Below are positions 1 to 6,223 of a stretch of 8,669 nucleotides of DNA, piece by piece. The translations under genes were made by a program, and so were the position numbers. Positions within the stretch are counted from its first letter, which is position 1, and the number at the start of each line of letters is the position of its first letter. Origin of the DNA: Planktotalea sp. (GTDB taxonomy: Bacteria; Pseudomonadota; Alphaproteobacteria; Rhodobacterales; Rhodobacteraceae); the NCBI GenBank assembly GCA_024645145.1, contig JAHEGL010000023.1, forward strand, positions 1-8,669, written 5' to 3'. The notes beneath the pieces were generated by a model. It made no database searches. It had not been told where the DNA came from and was given only the letters and a program-made list of their open reading frames with translations.

Positions 1-997
1 GCAAATCTGTCATCTTTTGTAGCTTGCCTTGCATCCCAAGGATGATCGTCAACAAATTGGAAAAATCATGCGCCAATCCGCTGGTGAGCTGTGCTGCCAT
101 CTCGCGGCGGCGGGTCTGCTGCAACGCGACACGGGCTTGCGTTTCCTCGGTCACATCCATCGATAGCACATAAACGCCTTGCACATGTTCCTCTGCAACA
201 TCCGGAGTGAAGGCGACGCGGATCCGGCGGGAACTTGAATGATGTGTGAACTCGAAAACAGAAGGTTCATTTTTGATCGCACGTTCAAGGTGGGGTTTGA
301 TCACTGCGTAAGTGGCGCTGCCCAGCGCATCAGCAGCGCTGAGCCCGACAATATCATCGGTGCTCCCTGGCATAACGTCGTGGAGGCGCCCATTGGAAAA
401 CGTGTAGCGCTGCCGTAAATCCAAGTGCGCAATATGAGCAGGCATCATCTGTGTGGTTAATCGCGTGCGCGCTTCCATCTGGGTTAGCTGATGTTTGGTT
501 TCTTCAAGCATTGCATTGCTTGAGGCCAAAGCGCGGTTGGTTGAAGCAAGTTCTTCCGAGCGGGCAAGCACCTGTTCGCTCAGCACTTCGGAACGCGTGC
601 GCAACAATGCCTCTTGCTGCTTAATTTCGGTAATGTCGGTATAGACGGTGACCCAGCCGCCCTCTGGCAAAGGTGCACCCTCCACGCTAATCACGCGACC
701 GTTGGCGCGGGTGCGTTCCATATAATGCGGCTCAAACGCGCGGGCGAGACGTGCACGTACTGCAACAAATTCGTCCAGATTATCGACGTCGCCGTATTCC
801 CCAGCTTCCGCAAGAAAGCGAATAACCGTTTCAAAGCTCACACCCGGTTCGATCATCTCGTCAGGGAGATTGAACATCTGTTGCATTGGGCGATTTATGA
901 GCACCAGGTTTAGATCTGAATCAAAAATCGACATGGCCTGTTGGATCAGATTCAATCCAGCAGCAATCATCGTATTGTGGCGTGTGGCATGGCTCAT
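1..997 (-). CDS. PAS-domain sensor histidine kinase, N-terminal part (runs off left edge)
   Basis: Reading the minus strand gives 332 uninterrupted residues, beginning MSHATRHNTM, and the frame is still open at base 1. Residues about 14-125 look like a PAS-7-type sensor domain ending in the usual VYTDITEIK exit motif. Residues about 126-178 are a Glu/Gln/Leu-rich likely coiled coil. Residues about 180-290 look like a second, more degenerate PAS domain ending LSMDVTEET. Residues about 298-332 are the start of a HisKA domain with the H-box LAHDFSNLL, so His310 is the predicted phosphorylated residue. The ATP-binding domain, and any fused receiver, would lie beyond the edge. I see no membrane segment or signal peptide, so the protein is probably a cytosolic sensor. 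An in-frame ATG two codons upstream (1003-1001) is an equally possible start; neither has a strong Shine-Dalgarno. The gene diverges from the ligase/transporter operon, which suggests it regulates that operon. The kinase assignment is secure; the ligand is unknown. Confidence 0.9.
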   Translation of the reverse strand, partial: MSHATRHNTMIAAGLNLIQQAMSIFDSDLNLVLINRPMQQMFNLPDEMIEPGVSFETVIRFLAEAGEYGDVDNLDEFVAVRARLARAFEPHYMERTRANGRVISVEGAPLPEGGWVTVYTDITEIKQQEALLRTRSEVLSEQVLARSEELASTNRALASSNAMLEETKHQLTQMEARTRLTTQMMPAHIAHLDLRQRYTFSNGRLHDVMPGSTDDIVGLSAADALGSATYAVIKPHLERAIKNEPSVFEFTHHSSSRRIRVAFTPDVAEEHVQGVYVLSMDVTEETQARVALQQTRRREMAAQLTSGLAHDFSNLLTIILGMQGKLQKMTDL

Positions 998-1013
998 AGG
1001 CATATGGCTACCA

Positions 1014-1044
1014 TCGACAGGACTACGGCGGAAAGCCCTGTCGA
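1014..1044. repeat. Perfect 8-bp inverted repeat upstream of the kinase gene
   Basis: TCGACAGG (1014-1021) and CCTGTCGA (1037-1044) are perfect reverse complements separated by 15 bp, with centres 23 bp apart. The near arm begins 11 bp upstream of the kinase's alternative ATG at 1003. It could be an operator bound by a dimeric regulator, possibly autoregulatory, or a hairpin in the kinase mRNA leader. The 15-nt loop and lack of a T-run argue against a terminator. Confidence 0.5.
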
Positions 1045-1130
1045 AGCGCTGTTACAATTCGTTAGGTTTCAGAAAAGTTACGGAAAAAGTTGACCTTCAG
1101 AAAATCGCTGTCACGGTAGGCGTAGCGAGT

Positions 1131-1161
1131 CGCACAAGCGGCCATGTTCGCGCACAAGCGG
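1131..1161. repeat. Perfect 11-bp direct repeat with 20-bp period upstream of the operon
   Basis: CGCACAAGCGG occurs at 1131-1141 and again at 1151-1161. The repeat period of 20 bp puts both copies on about the same face of the helix (two turns). The second copy ends 5 bp before the ribosome binding site of the first operon gene. This is the pattern expected of a two-site operator for a transcription factor. Its position near the start codon would suit a repressor site or a leader element better than a classical activator site. The bound factor is unknown. Confidence 0.5.
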
Positions 1162-1166
1162 GCAAC

Positions 1167-1173
1167 GGGAGGA
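1167..1173 (+). promoter_or_regulatory. Ribosome binding site that selects a TTG start
   Basis: GGGAGGA lies 7 nt before TTG at 1181 and is the only strong Shine-Dalgarno near the 5' end of the ligase frame. The same 11-nt string GGGAGGAAACA precedes the binding-protein gene (6209-6219), which supports a functional site and therefore the TTG start. Confidence 0.8.
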
Positions 1174-1180
1174 AACATCG

Positions 1181-3154
1181 TTGACACAAACGTCTGAAGG
1201 CGTGAACGGATTGACGTCTGTTCCAGCGCTATTGCAACGCAACGCAGCCGAGTTCGGTGACAAAGCGGCTTATCGTGAAAAAGAGCTAGGTATTTGGCAG
1301 AATTGGACATGGTCCGAGGCTGCTGATGAGATCGATGCGCTTGCGCTTGGATTGCTGACACTTGGTGCTGCTGAGGGTGACTTCATCGCTATCATTGGCC
1401 GCAACCGTCCGTATTTGTATTGGGCGATGGTCGCGGTGCAATCTGTTGGCGCTGTGCCTGTGCCTTTGTACTCTGACGCCTCTGCAGAAGAGATGGCTTA
1501 TGTTCTAGATCATTGCGGCGCGCGTTTTGTGATTGCTGCTGATCAGGAACAAGTCGATAAGGTGCGCGATGTTCAGCAAGACTTGAGCCAGTTCGAGCAG
1601 ATGATCTATCTCGATCCGCGTGGATTGCGGAAATATGATCACGCGAACCTGCATCAGTTTTCTAAGGTGCAAGATGCTGGCCGTGCGGCGCTTTCGGACT
1701 TGATGCCAGAGCTGAACCGCCGCCGCGAAGCTTTGAATTATGATAGCACATGCGTGATGCTTTACACGTCTGGCACAACGGGCAAGCCTAAGGGGGTTGT
1801 GCTCAGCAACCGCAATATTATTGAAACGTCTCGTCACTCATCAGAGTTCGACAGCCTAAGCGCGGGCGAGGATATTCTCGCGTATTTGCCGATGGCTTGG
1901 GTTGGCGACTTCATCTTCTCGCTTGGTCAGGCGTATTGGACTGGTTTTTGCGTCAACTGCCCAGAAAGCGTTGACACGATGATGACAGATCTACGCGAGA
2001 TTGGTCCAACATATTATTTCGCGCCACCTCGCGTTTTCGAGACACAGCTCACGACTGTTATGATCCGCATGGAAGATGCATCCCCGATGAAGAAGCGGAT
2101 GTTTGATTACTTCATGGCGCACGCAAAGAAAGTCGGTCCTGCGATCCTTGATGGCGAAACTGTCAGTGGCATGGACAAGCTGAAATACAAGCTTGGCGAT
2201 TTGCTCGTTTATGGTCCTTTGAAAAATACACTTGGCTTTTCGCGTGTGCGCATTGGCTACACTGCTGGTGAAGCGATTGGACCTGAGATTTTCGATTTCT
2301 ACCGCTCGCTTGGGATCAATCTAAAGCAACTCTATGGCCAGACGGAAGCGTCGGTCTTCATCACGCAACAACCTGATGGGCAAGTCCGCTCTGACACAGT
2401 GGGCGTCCCAAGCCCCGGTGTGGAATTGAAAATTGCTGAGAACGGTGAAGTGTTTTACCGCTCTGAAGGCACGTTCGTTGAGTACTACAAGAACGCGGAA
2501 AGCACGGCGGATACCAAAGACCCAGAAGGTTGGGTCGCAACAGGTGACGCGGGTTTCATCGAAGAAGGCACAGGACATCTGCGCATTATCGACCGTGCCA
2601 AGGATGTGGCGAACATGTCTGACGGCGCTTTGTTCGCGCCCAAGTATGTCGAGAACAAACTTAAGTTCTATCCCAACATTCTTGAGGCCGTTGTTTTCGG
2701 TGCTGAGCGTGATCGCTGCACGGCGTTTATCAATATTGACCTGACCGCCGTGGGTAACTGGGCAGAGCGTAACAACATCGCTTACGCGTCTTATCAAGAA
2801 CTTGCCGGTCATCCGCGCGTGCTTGAGACGATCCAAGAGCATGTTGAGGCGGTGAACAAATCTGTGGCTGAGGACCCGATGTTGTCTGGCTGTCAGGTGC
2901 ACCGCTTCTTGGTCTTGCACAAGCAGCTTGATGCGGACGACGGTGAATTGACGCGTACGCTCAAAGTGCGTCGCAAGATCATCGGTGAGAAGTTCGAAGA
3001 TTTGGTGAATGCGCTTTATGACGGCTCACCCGAAATCTACACCGAAACCGAAGTAACTTACGAAGATGGCCGCAAAGGCATGATCAGTGCGACATTGGAA
3101 ATTCGTGATGCTGCTGTAGTGCCGGTCACTGCTTCGAAAATCGCTGCTGAATAA
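1181..3154 (+). CDS. AMP-forming long-chain-type acyl-CoA synthetase
   Basis: This 657-residue protein belongs to the ANL (AMP-binding) superfamily. It should activate a carboxylic acid with ATP to an acyl-adenylate and then form the CoA thioester in the cytosol. The P-loop motif YTSGTTGKPKG begins at Tyr195. The adenine-binding motif YGQTE is at 385-389, TGD at 454-456 and the hinge region DRAKD at 471-475. The C-terminal motif LTRTLKVRRK contains Lys595, the likely catalytic lysine. Overall length, and the segment YGPLKNTLG before the AGEAIGPE element, resemble the bacterial long-chain fatty-acyl-CoA ligase (FadD15-like) branch rather than the shorter acetate or benzoate ligases. The TTG start is chosen because of the GGGAGGA site 7 nt upstream. 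It is the first gene of the operon, with only 9 nt before the LivG-type ATPase. Substrate cannot be read from sequence; an aryl or fatty acid is plausible from context. No broken motif was seen. Confidence 0.92.
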   Translation: MTQTSEGVNGLTSVPALLQRNAAEFGDKAAYREKELGIWQNWTWSEAADEIDALALGLLTLGAAEGDFIAIIGRNRPYLYWAMVAVQSVGAVPVPLYSDASAEEMAYVLDHCGARFVIAADQEQVDKVRDVQQDLSQFEQMIYLDPRGLRKYDHANLHQFSKVQDAGRAALSDLMPELNRRREALNYDSTCVMLYTSGTTGKPKGVVLSNRNIIETSRHSSEFDSLSAGEDILAYLPMAWVGDFIFSLGQAYWTGFCVNCPESVDTMMTDLREIGPTYYFAPPRVFETQLTTVMIRMEDASPMKKRMFDYFMAHAKKVGPAILDGETVSGMDKLKYKLGDLLVYGPLKNTLGFSRVRIGYTAGEAIGPEIFDFYRSLGINLKQLYGQTEASVFITQQPDGQVRSDTVGVPSPGVELKIAENGEVFYRSEGTFVEYYKNAESTADTKDPEGWVATGDAGFIEEGTGHLRIIDRAKDVANMSDGALFAPKYVENKLKFYPNILEAVVFGAERDRCTAFINIDLTAVGNWAERNNIAYASYQELAGHPRVLETIQEHVEAVNKSVAEDPMLSGCQVHRFLVLHKQLDADDGELTRTLKVRRKIIGEKFEDLVNALYDGSPEIYTETEVTYEDGRKGMISATLEIRDAAVVPVTASKIAAE

Positions 3155-3163
3155 GGACGTATT

Positions 3164-3982
3164 ATGCTCGATTCTACAGATAGCTACGTCACAGACGACG
3201 GCCGCACGATTGGTGGCGTTGTAATGGAAATGAAAAATATCACATTGCGATTTGGCGGTGTTGTGGCGATCAAGGATATCTCCTTTGATATCAGAGAGGG
3301 CGAAATTCGTGCGATTATTGGGCCGAATGGTGCTGGTAAATCGTCGATGTTGAACGTGATCTCCGGCTTTTATGTTCCGCAAGAGGGGCAGGTGATGTTT
3401 CACGGCAAGCCACGCCCGCAGATGAAGCCATATGAAGTGGCACAACAGGGCATCGCACGCACATTTCAGAACATCGCTTTGTTTGAAGGCATGACCGTTC
3501 TGGACAACGTCATGACCGGGCGTTTGAACAAGATGAGCTCGGGCCTTTTCGCGCAAGCCATTTGGCGCGGGAAGGCGGAACAAGAAGAGATTGAGAACCG
3601 CGAAAAAGCGGAGAAGATTATCGACTTTCTCGAAATTCAGCACATCCGTAAAACGCCTGTGGCGCGCTTACCTTATGGTTTGAAGAAGCGGGTCGAACTG
3701 GCGCGCGCGCTGGTATCAGAGCCTTCGATCCTCCTGCTGGACGAGCCAATGGCGGGCATGAACGTTGAAGAAAAAGAGGACATGAGCCGCTTCATTCTGG
3801 ATGTGAACGACGAATTTGGTGCCACGATCGCGCTGATCGAACATGATATGGGTGTCGTGATGGACCTATCTGATCGTGTTGTTGTGATGGACTACGGCAA
3901 AAAAATTGGTGACGGTACCCCGAACGATATTCGCAATAACCAAGCGGTGATTGATGCGTATTTGGGGGTGGCGCATGACTGA
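3164..3982 (+). CDS. livG: LivG-type ABC transporter ATP-binding protein
   Basis: This 272-residue ATPase powers one half of a branched-chain-amino-acid-family (HAAT) importer from the cytoplasmic face. Walker A is GPNGAGKSS at 53-61, the Q-loop glutamine is Gln102, Walker B ends in LLLDEP with Asp193-Glu194, and the H-loop is His227 in LIEHDMG. The signature region reads LPYGLKKR (169-176), a LivG-like departure from LSGGQ. An insertion of about 40 charged residues after the Q-loop is typical of LivG. About 20 residues precede the usual LivG start, and an internal ATG exists at Met21, but the Shine-Dalgarno AAGGA (3153-3157), overlapping the ligase stop codon, fits the ATG at 3164. The symbol is given at family level only; the flanking CoA ligases suggest the substrate is not a branched-chain amino acid. 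The stop codon overlaps a 14-codon ORF that leads into livH. Confidence 0.93.
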   Translation: MLDSTDSYVTDDGRTIGGVVMEMKNITLRFGGVVAIKDISFDIREGEIRAIIGPNGAGKSSMLNVISGFYVPQEGQVMFHGKPRPQMKPYEVAQQGIARTFQNIALFEGMTVLDNVMTGRLNKMSSGLFAQAIWRGKAEQEEIENREKAEKIIDFLEIQHIRKTPVARLPYGLKKRVELARALVSEPSILLLDEPMAGMNVEEKEDMSRFILDVNDEFGATIALIEHDMGVVMDLSDRVVVMDYGKKIGDGTPNDIRNNQAVIDAYLGVAHD

Positions 3983-4019
3983 TGTTATTTGCCCGCGACT
4001 TAAAATGGAGGCGCTGTGA
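3975..4019 (+). CDS. Possible 14-codon leader peptide coupling livG to livH
   Basis: An ATG at 3975 inside the last codons of livG opens the frame MTDVICPRLKMEAL and ends with TGA at 4017-4019. Its start overlaps the livG stop as ATGACTGA, and its stop overlaps the livH ATG as TGATG. A ribosome finishing livG could re-initiate here and then again at livH, passing through the livH ribosome binding site on the way. No Shine-Dalgarno specific to this ORF was found, and overlaps of this kind can arise by chance. Treat it as a possible coupling element rather than an established gene. Confidence 0.3.
   Translation: MTDVICPRLKMEAL
4006..4011 (+). promoter_or_regulatory. Ribosome binding site deciding the livH start
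   Basis: TGGAGG ends 7 nt before the ATG at 4019 and only 4 nt before an in-frame GTG at 4016. The normal spacing favours the ATG, so livH is annotated one codon shorter than the longest open frame. Confidence 0.7.
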
Positions 4020-5005
4020 TGCCCGAACAACTCGTCTTTGCGATGGAAGTGTTCCTCAATGGTCTGATGGCAGGAGTGCTGTATGCGCTTGTTGCCTTAG
4101 GCTTCGTTTTAATCTTCAAAGCATCTGGTATTTTCAACTATGCCCAAGGGGTCATGGCGCTATTTTCGGCAATGACCTTGGTTGGTATCATGAAGGGCCA
4201 AGTGCCTTTTGCGCATGTGATCAATGTGATTTTTGGCACGGATGTGCACTACTTCGGATGGACGGTGCCTGCGCTACTTGCGATTATATTGACCGTCGCA
4301 GTCATGGTACTTTTCGCTTGGGCTGTGCAGAAATACATCTTCAGTCACTTGGTTGGGCAGGAGCCAATCATCCTGTTTATGGCAACAATTGGCCTTGCGT
4401 ACTTCTTAGAGGGCGTCGGCGACTTGATGTGGAATTCGGAGATCAAGAAGCTGGACGTTGGCTTGCCGCAGGGCATCAACGAGGCGATTGATAACTATAC
4501 GTTCAACATCTTTGATTACGGTTTCTTTATCGACAACCTCGATATCGTGGCAACTTTGATTGCGGCCCTTTTGGTTGGTGGTCTTGTGATCTTCTCGCAG
4601 TATTCCAAAGAAGGTCGTGCAATGCGGGCTGTGGCGGATGATCACCAAGCGGCCTTGTCCGTCGGTGTCTCGCTCAACTTTATTTGGATCATGGTTTGGT
4701 CGGTTGCGGGTTTCGTTGCTTTGGTTGCGGGTATCATGTGGGGAACGAAATCGGGGGTGCAATTCTCGCTTTCTTTGATCGCACTCAAAGCGCTCCCTGT
4801 TCTTATGCTGGGTGGATTTACGTCTATCCCAGGAGCGATTGTCGGTGGTCTTATCATTGGCGTTGGTGAGAAGTTATTTGAGTTTGCGATTGGCCCGATG
4901 GTCGGTGGCGCGACTGAAAACTGGTTTGCGTATGTGCTTGCCCTGATCTTTCTGGTGTTCCGTCCGCAAGGCCTATTCGGGGAGAAGATCATTGAAAGGG
5001 TATAG
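4019..5005 (+). CDS. livH: LivH-type ABC transporter permease
   Basis: This 328-residue, strongly hydrophobic inner-membrane protein has about eight predicted membrane segments, roughly at 9-33, 38-59, 78-100, 110-130, 168-192, 215-240, 250-285 and 300-320. It forms half of the translocation channel with the LivM-type partner. The N-terminal LMAGVLYALVALGFVLIF and the FNYAQGVMALF segment are characteristic of LivH. The cytoplasmic loop GRAMRAVADDHQAALSVGV, starting at Gly199, is the EAA-like element that docks with an ATPase. The C-terminus has FRPQGLFGE, also family-typical. It starts at ATG 4019 behind TGGAGG and overlaps the stop of a 14-codon ORF. A hairpin follows 2 nt after the stop codon, before livM. 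Identity as a HAAT-family permease is secure; the substrate is inferred only from neighbours. Confidence 0.92.
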   Translation: MPEQLVFAMEVFLNGLMAGVLYALVALGFVLIFKASGIFNYAQGVMALFSAMTLVGIMKGQVPFAHVINVIFGTDVHYFGWTVPALLAIILTVAVMVLFAWAVQKYIFSHLVGQEPIILFMATIGLAYFLEGVGDLMWNSEIKKLDVGLPQGINEAIDNYTFNIFDYGFFIDNLDIVATLIAALLVGGLVIFSQYSKEGRAMRAVADDHQAALSVGVSLNFIWIMVWSVAGFVALVAGIMWGTKSGVQFSLSLIALKALPVLMLGGFTSIPGAIVGGLIIGVGEKLFEFAIGPMVGGATENWFAYVLALIFLVFRPQGLFGEKIIERV

Positions 5006-5007
5006 AA

Positions 5008-5026
5008 AAGGGGGCTTTGCCCCCTT
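5008..5026 (+). terminator. Intercistronic hairpin after livH
   Basis: AAGGGGGC (5008-5015) pairs perfectly with GCCCCCTT (5019-5026) around a TTT loop, giving an 8-bp GC-rich stem right after the livH stop. The next bases are CGTATGCG, with no T-run, so it is unlikely to be a full intrinsic terminator. It more likely causes partial termination or blocks 3' exonucleases between livH and livM. Confidence 0.5.
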
Positions 5027-5076
5027 CGTATGCGCGACTTCCCTAGAGTTTATTGGCAAGATGAAGGACGTTTCTA

Positions 5077-6153
5077 ATGTTTTATCGTGAAGCTGGCGAT
5101 TTTAAGACGTCCTACACGGATGACAATCAGACCTTTCCGATCAAATTTGATCGTTATCGTTACTATGTGGTTTTGACGGTTGCCTTTGGGATCATTCCAT
5201 TCCTGATCAATGATTATTGGGCGAACGCGTTTTTATTGCCATTCCTTATCTACTCGATTGCTGCAATTGGGTTGAATATTCTGACAGGGTATTGCGGACA
5301 AGTTTCGCTGGGGACTGGCGGCTTTATGGCCGTGGGTGCCTATGCCTGCTACAAGTTGATGACGGCATTTCCAGATGTGAACATCTTTTTCCATGTGATT
5401 GCGGCGGGGGGTATCACTGCGATTGTATGCACTGCGTTCGGTTTGCCGTCTCTTCGGATCAAGGGCTTCTATTTGGCTGTTGCGACCCTTGCTGCGCAGT
5501 TCTTTCTCGTCTGGCTCTTCAATAAGGTCAGCTGGTTCTACAACTATTCTGCCTCTGGTCAGATCAACGCACCGGAGCGCACTGTATTTGGTGTGCCTGT
5601 AACGGGTGCGAATACCGAGGCTTGGGCGACCTATCTGTTCTGCCTCGTCTTTCTGGCTATCAGTGCGATTATCGCGCGCAATCTCACGCGTGGGATGCAA
5701 GGGCGCAAGTGGATGGCGATCCGTGATATGGATATTGCGGCGGAGATCATTGGCGTGAACCCATTGCGGGCCAAGTTAAGTGCGTTTGCGGTGTCTGGTT
5801 TCTTCATTGGCATTTCTGGTGCGCTGTTCTTCGCGGTCTATCTTGGCGCCGCTGAAGCAGGAGACAGTTTTGGTATTCAAAAATCGTTTCTCGTACTCTT
5901 TATGATCATCATCGGTGGACTTGGTTCTATCTTTGGATCTTTTGCAGGAGCGGCTTTCTTGGTACTGCTCCCTGTCGCTTTAAAGCTTGTGGGCGTTGAT
6001 TTTCTCGGTTGGCCCACAGACATCGTCGCGCACATTCAGTTGATCATTGTTGGTGCGCTTATCATTATCTTCTTGATCGCAGAGCCGCATGGCATTGCCC
6101 AACTGTGGCGCGTTGCGAAAGAGAAACTACGCCTTTGGCCGTTCCCGCATTAA
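5077..6153 (+). CDS. livM: LivM-type ABC transporter permease
   Basis: This 358-residue inner-membrane protein is the second permease of the importer. About 28 hydrophilic residues (rich in Asp, Tyr and Lys) precede the first membrane segment, and roughly eight to ten hydrophobic segments follow. The LivM hallmark GYCGQVSLGTGGFMAVGAYA starts at Gly71. The element LRIKGFYLAVATLAAQF is also family-typical. The ATPase-docking loop starts near Gly209 and includes AIRDMDIAAEIIGVN (214-228). The segment IIGGLGSIFGSFAGAAFL and the ending LIAEPHGIAQLW match LivM C-termini. The start is set by AAGGA (5064-5068), 8 nt before ATG 5077. It sits 71 nt after livH, with a hairpin between them, and 70 nt before the binding-protein gene. 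Family assignment is secure. Confidence 0.92.
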   Translation: MFYREAGDFKTSYTDDNQTFPIKFDRYRYYVVLTVAFGIIPFLINDYWANAFLLPFLIYSIAAIGLNILTGYCGQVSLGTGGFMAVGAYACYKLMTAFPDVNIFFHVIAAGGITAIVCTAFGLPSLRIKGFYLAVATLAAQFFLVWLFNKVSWFYNYSASGQINAPERTVFGVPVTGANTEAWATYLFCLVFLAISAIIARNLTRGMQGRKWMAIRDMDIAAEIIGVNPLRAKLSAFAVSGFFIGISGALFFAVYLGAAEAGDSFGIQKSFLVLFMIIIGGLGSIFGSFAGAAFLVLLPVALKLVGVDFLGWPTDIVAHIQLIIVGALIIIFLIAEPHGIAQLWRVAKEKLRLWPFPH

Positions 6154-6176
6154 GCGAAGCGGTCAAAGTACAATAA

Positions 6177-6190
6177 GAGGCATAAGCCTC
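6177..6190 (+). repeat. Small hairpin between livM and the binding-protein gene
   Basis: GAGGC (6177-6181) and GCCTC (6186-6190) form a 5-bp stem with an ATAA loop, 19 nt upstream of the binding-protein Shine-Dalgarno. It is short enough to be chance. If real it could mark a processing site or stabilise the 5' end of a binding-protein transcript. Confidence 0.25.
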
Positions 6191-6208
6191 ACACATCGGA
6201 CTAACCAT

Positions 6209-6215
6209 GGGAGGA
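6209..6215 (+). promoter_or_regulatory. Strong ribosome binding site of the binding-protein gene
   Basis: GGGAGGA lies 8 nt before ATG 6224. It places the start immediately before a good signal peptide. The open frame extends upstream to 6089, but that stretch overlaps the end of livM and has no comparable site. The strong site fits the high synthesis rate usual for periplasmic binding proteins. Confidence 0.8.
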
Positions 6216-6223
6216 AACACCCG

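Larger units (their letters stand above)
1004..1180. promoter_or_regulatory. Divergent control region between sensor kinase and transport operon
   Basis: This 177-bp non-coding interval must hold the promoters for both the minus-strand kinase and the plus-strand operon. It contains an 8-bp inverted repeat on the kinase side, an AT-rich centre with a 9-bp direct repeat (TTCAGAAAA at 1068-1076 and 1096-1104), and an 11-bp direct repeat near the operon start. A TTGACC at 1090-1095 resembles a -35 box, but the sequence 17-18 bp downstream is a poor -10 box. A TACAAT at 1053-1058 resembles a -10 box but lacks a good -35. I therefore cannot place either promoter. Poor core elements would suit activator-dependent promoters, but that is inference. 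Confidence 0.65.

Noticed and set aside
1090..1118. A TTGACC -35-like box as the operon promoter.
   Set aside because: No acceptable -10 box lies 16-18 bp downstream, so I mention it only within the control region and do not annotate a promoter.
1131..1161. The paired 11-mers as the remnant of a CRISPR array.
   Set aside because: There are only two copies, with a 9-bp gap and short repeats, next to a ribosome site; this geometry suits a regulator site and not CRISPR.
870..1184. A plus-strand open frame of 104 codons spanning the kinase start and the control region.
   Set aside because: It opposes the kinase N-terminus, crosses both repeat elements, has no ribosome site and matches no recognisable family.
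2321..2920. A minus-strand open frame of 199 codons opposite the acyl-CoA ligase.
   Set aside because: The plus strand encodes intact ANL motifs here; the antisense product shows no domain and is rich in His, Arg and Cys, as expected of a shadow.
3026..3643. A minus-strand open frame of 205 codons opposite the ligase-livG junction.
   Set aside because: It lies antisense to two well-supported genes, including the LivG Walker A region, and has no recognisable domain.
3982..4491. A plus-strand open frame of 169 codons overlapping livH.
   Set aside because: It is out of frame with livH, has a Trp/Cys/Arg-rich composition and no motif; livH is clearly the real gene.
6089..6223. A 45-codon upstream extension of the binding-protein frame.
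   Set aside because: It overlaps the end of livM and would bury the signal peptide; the strong ribosome site at 6209-6215 supports the start at 6224.
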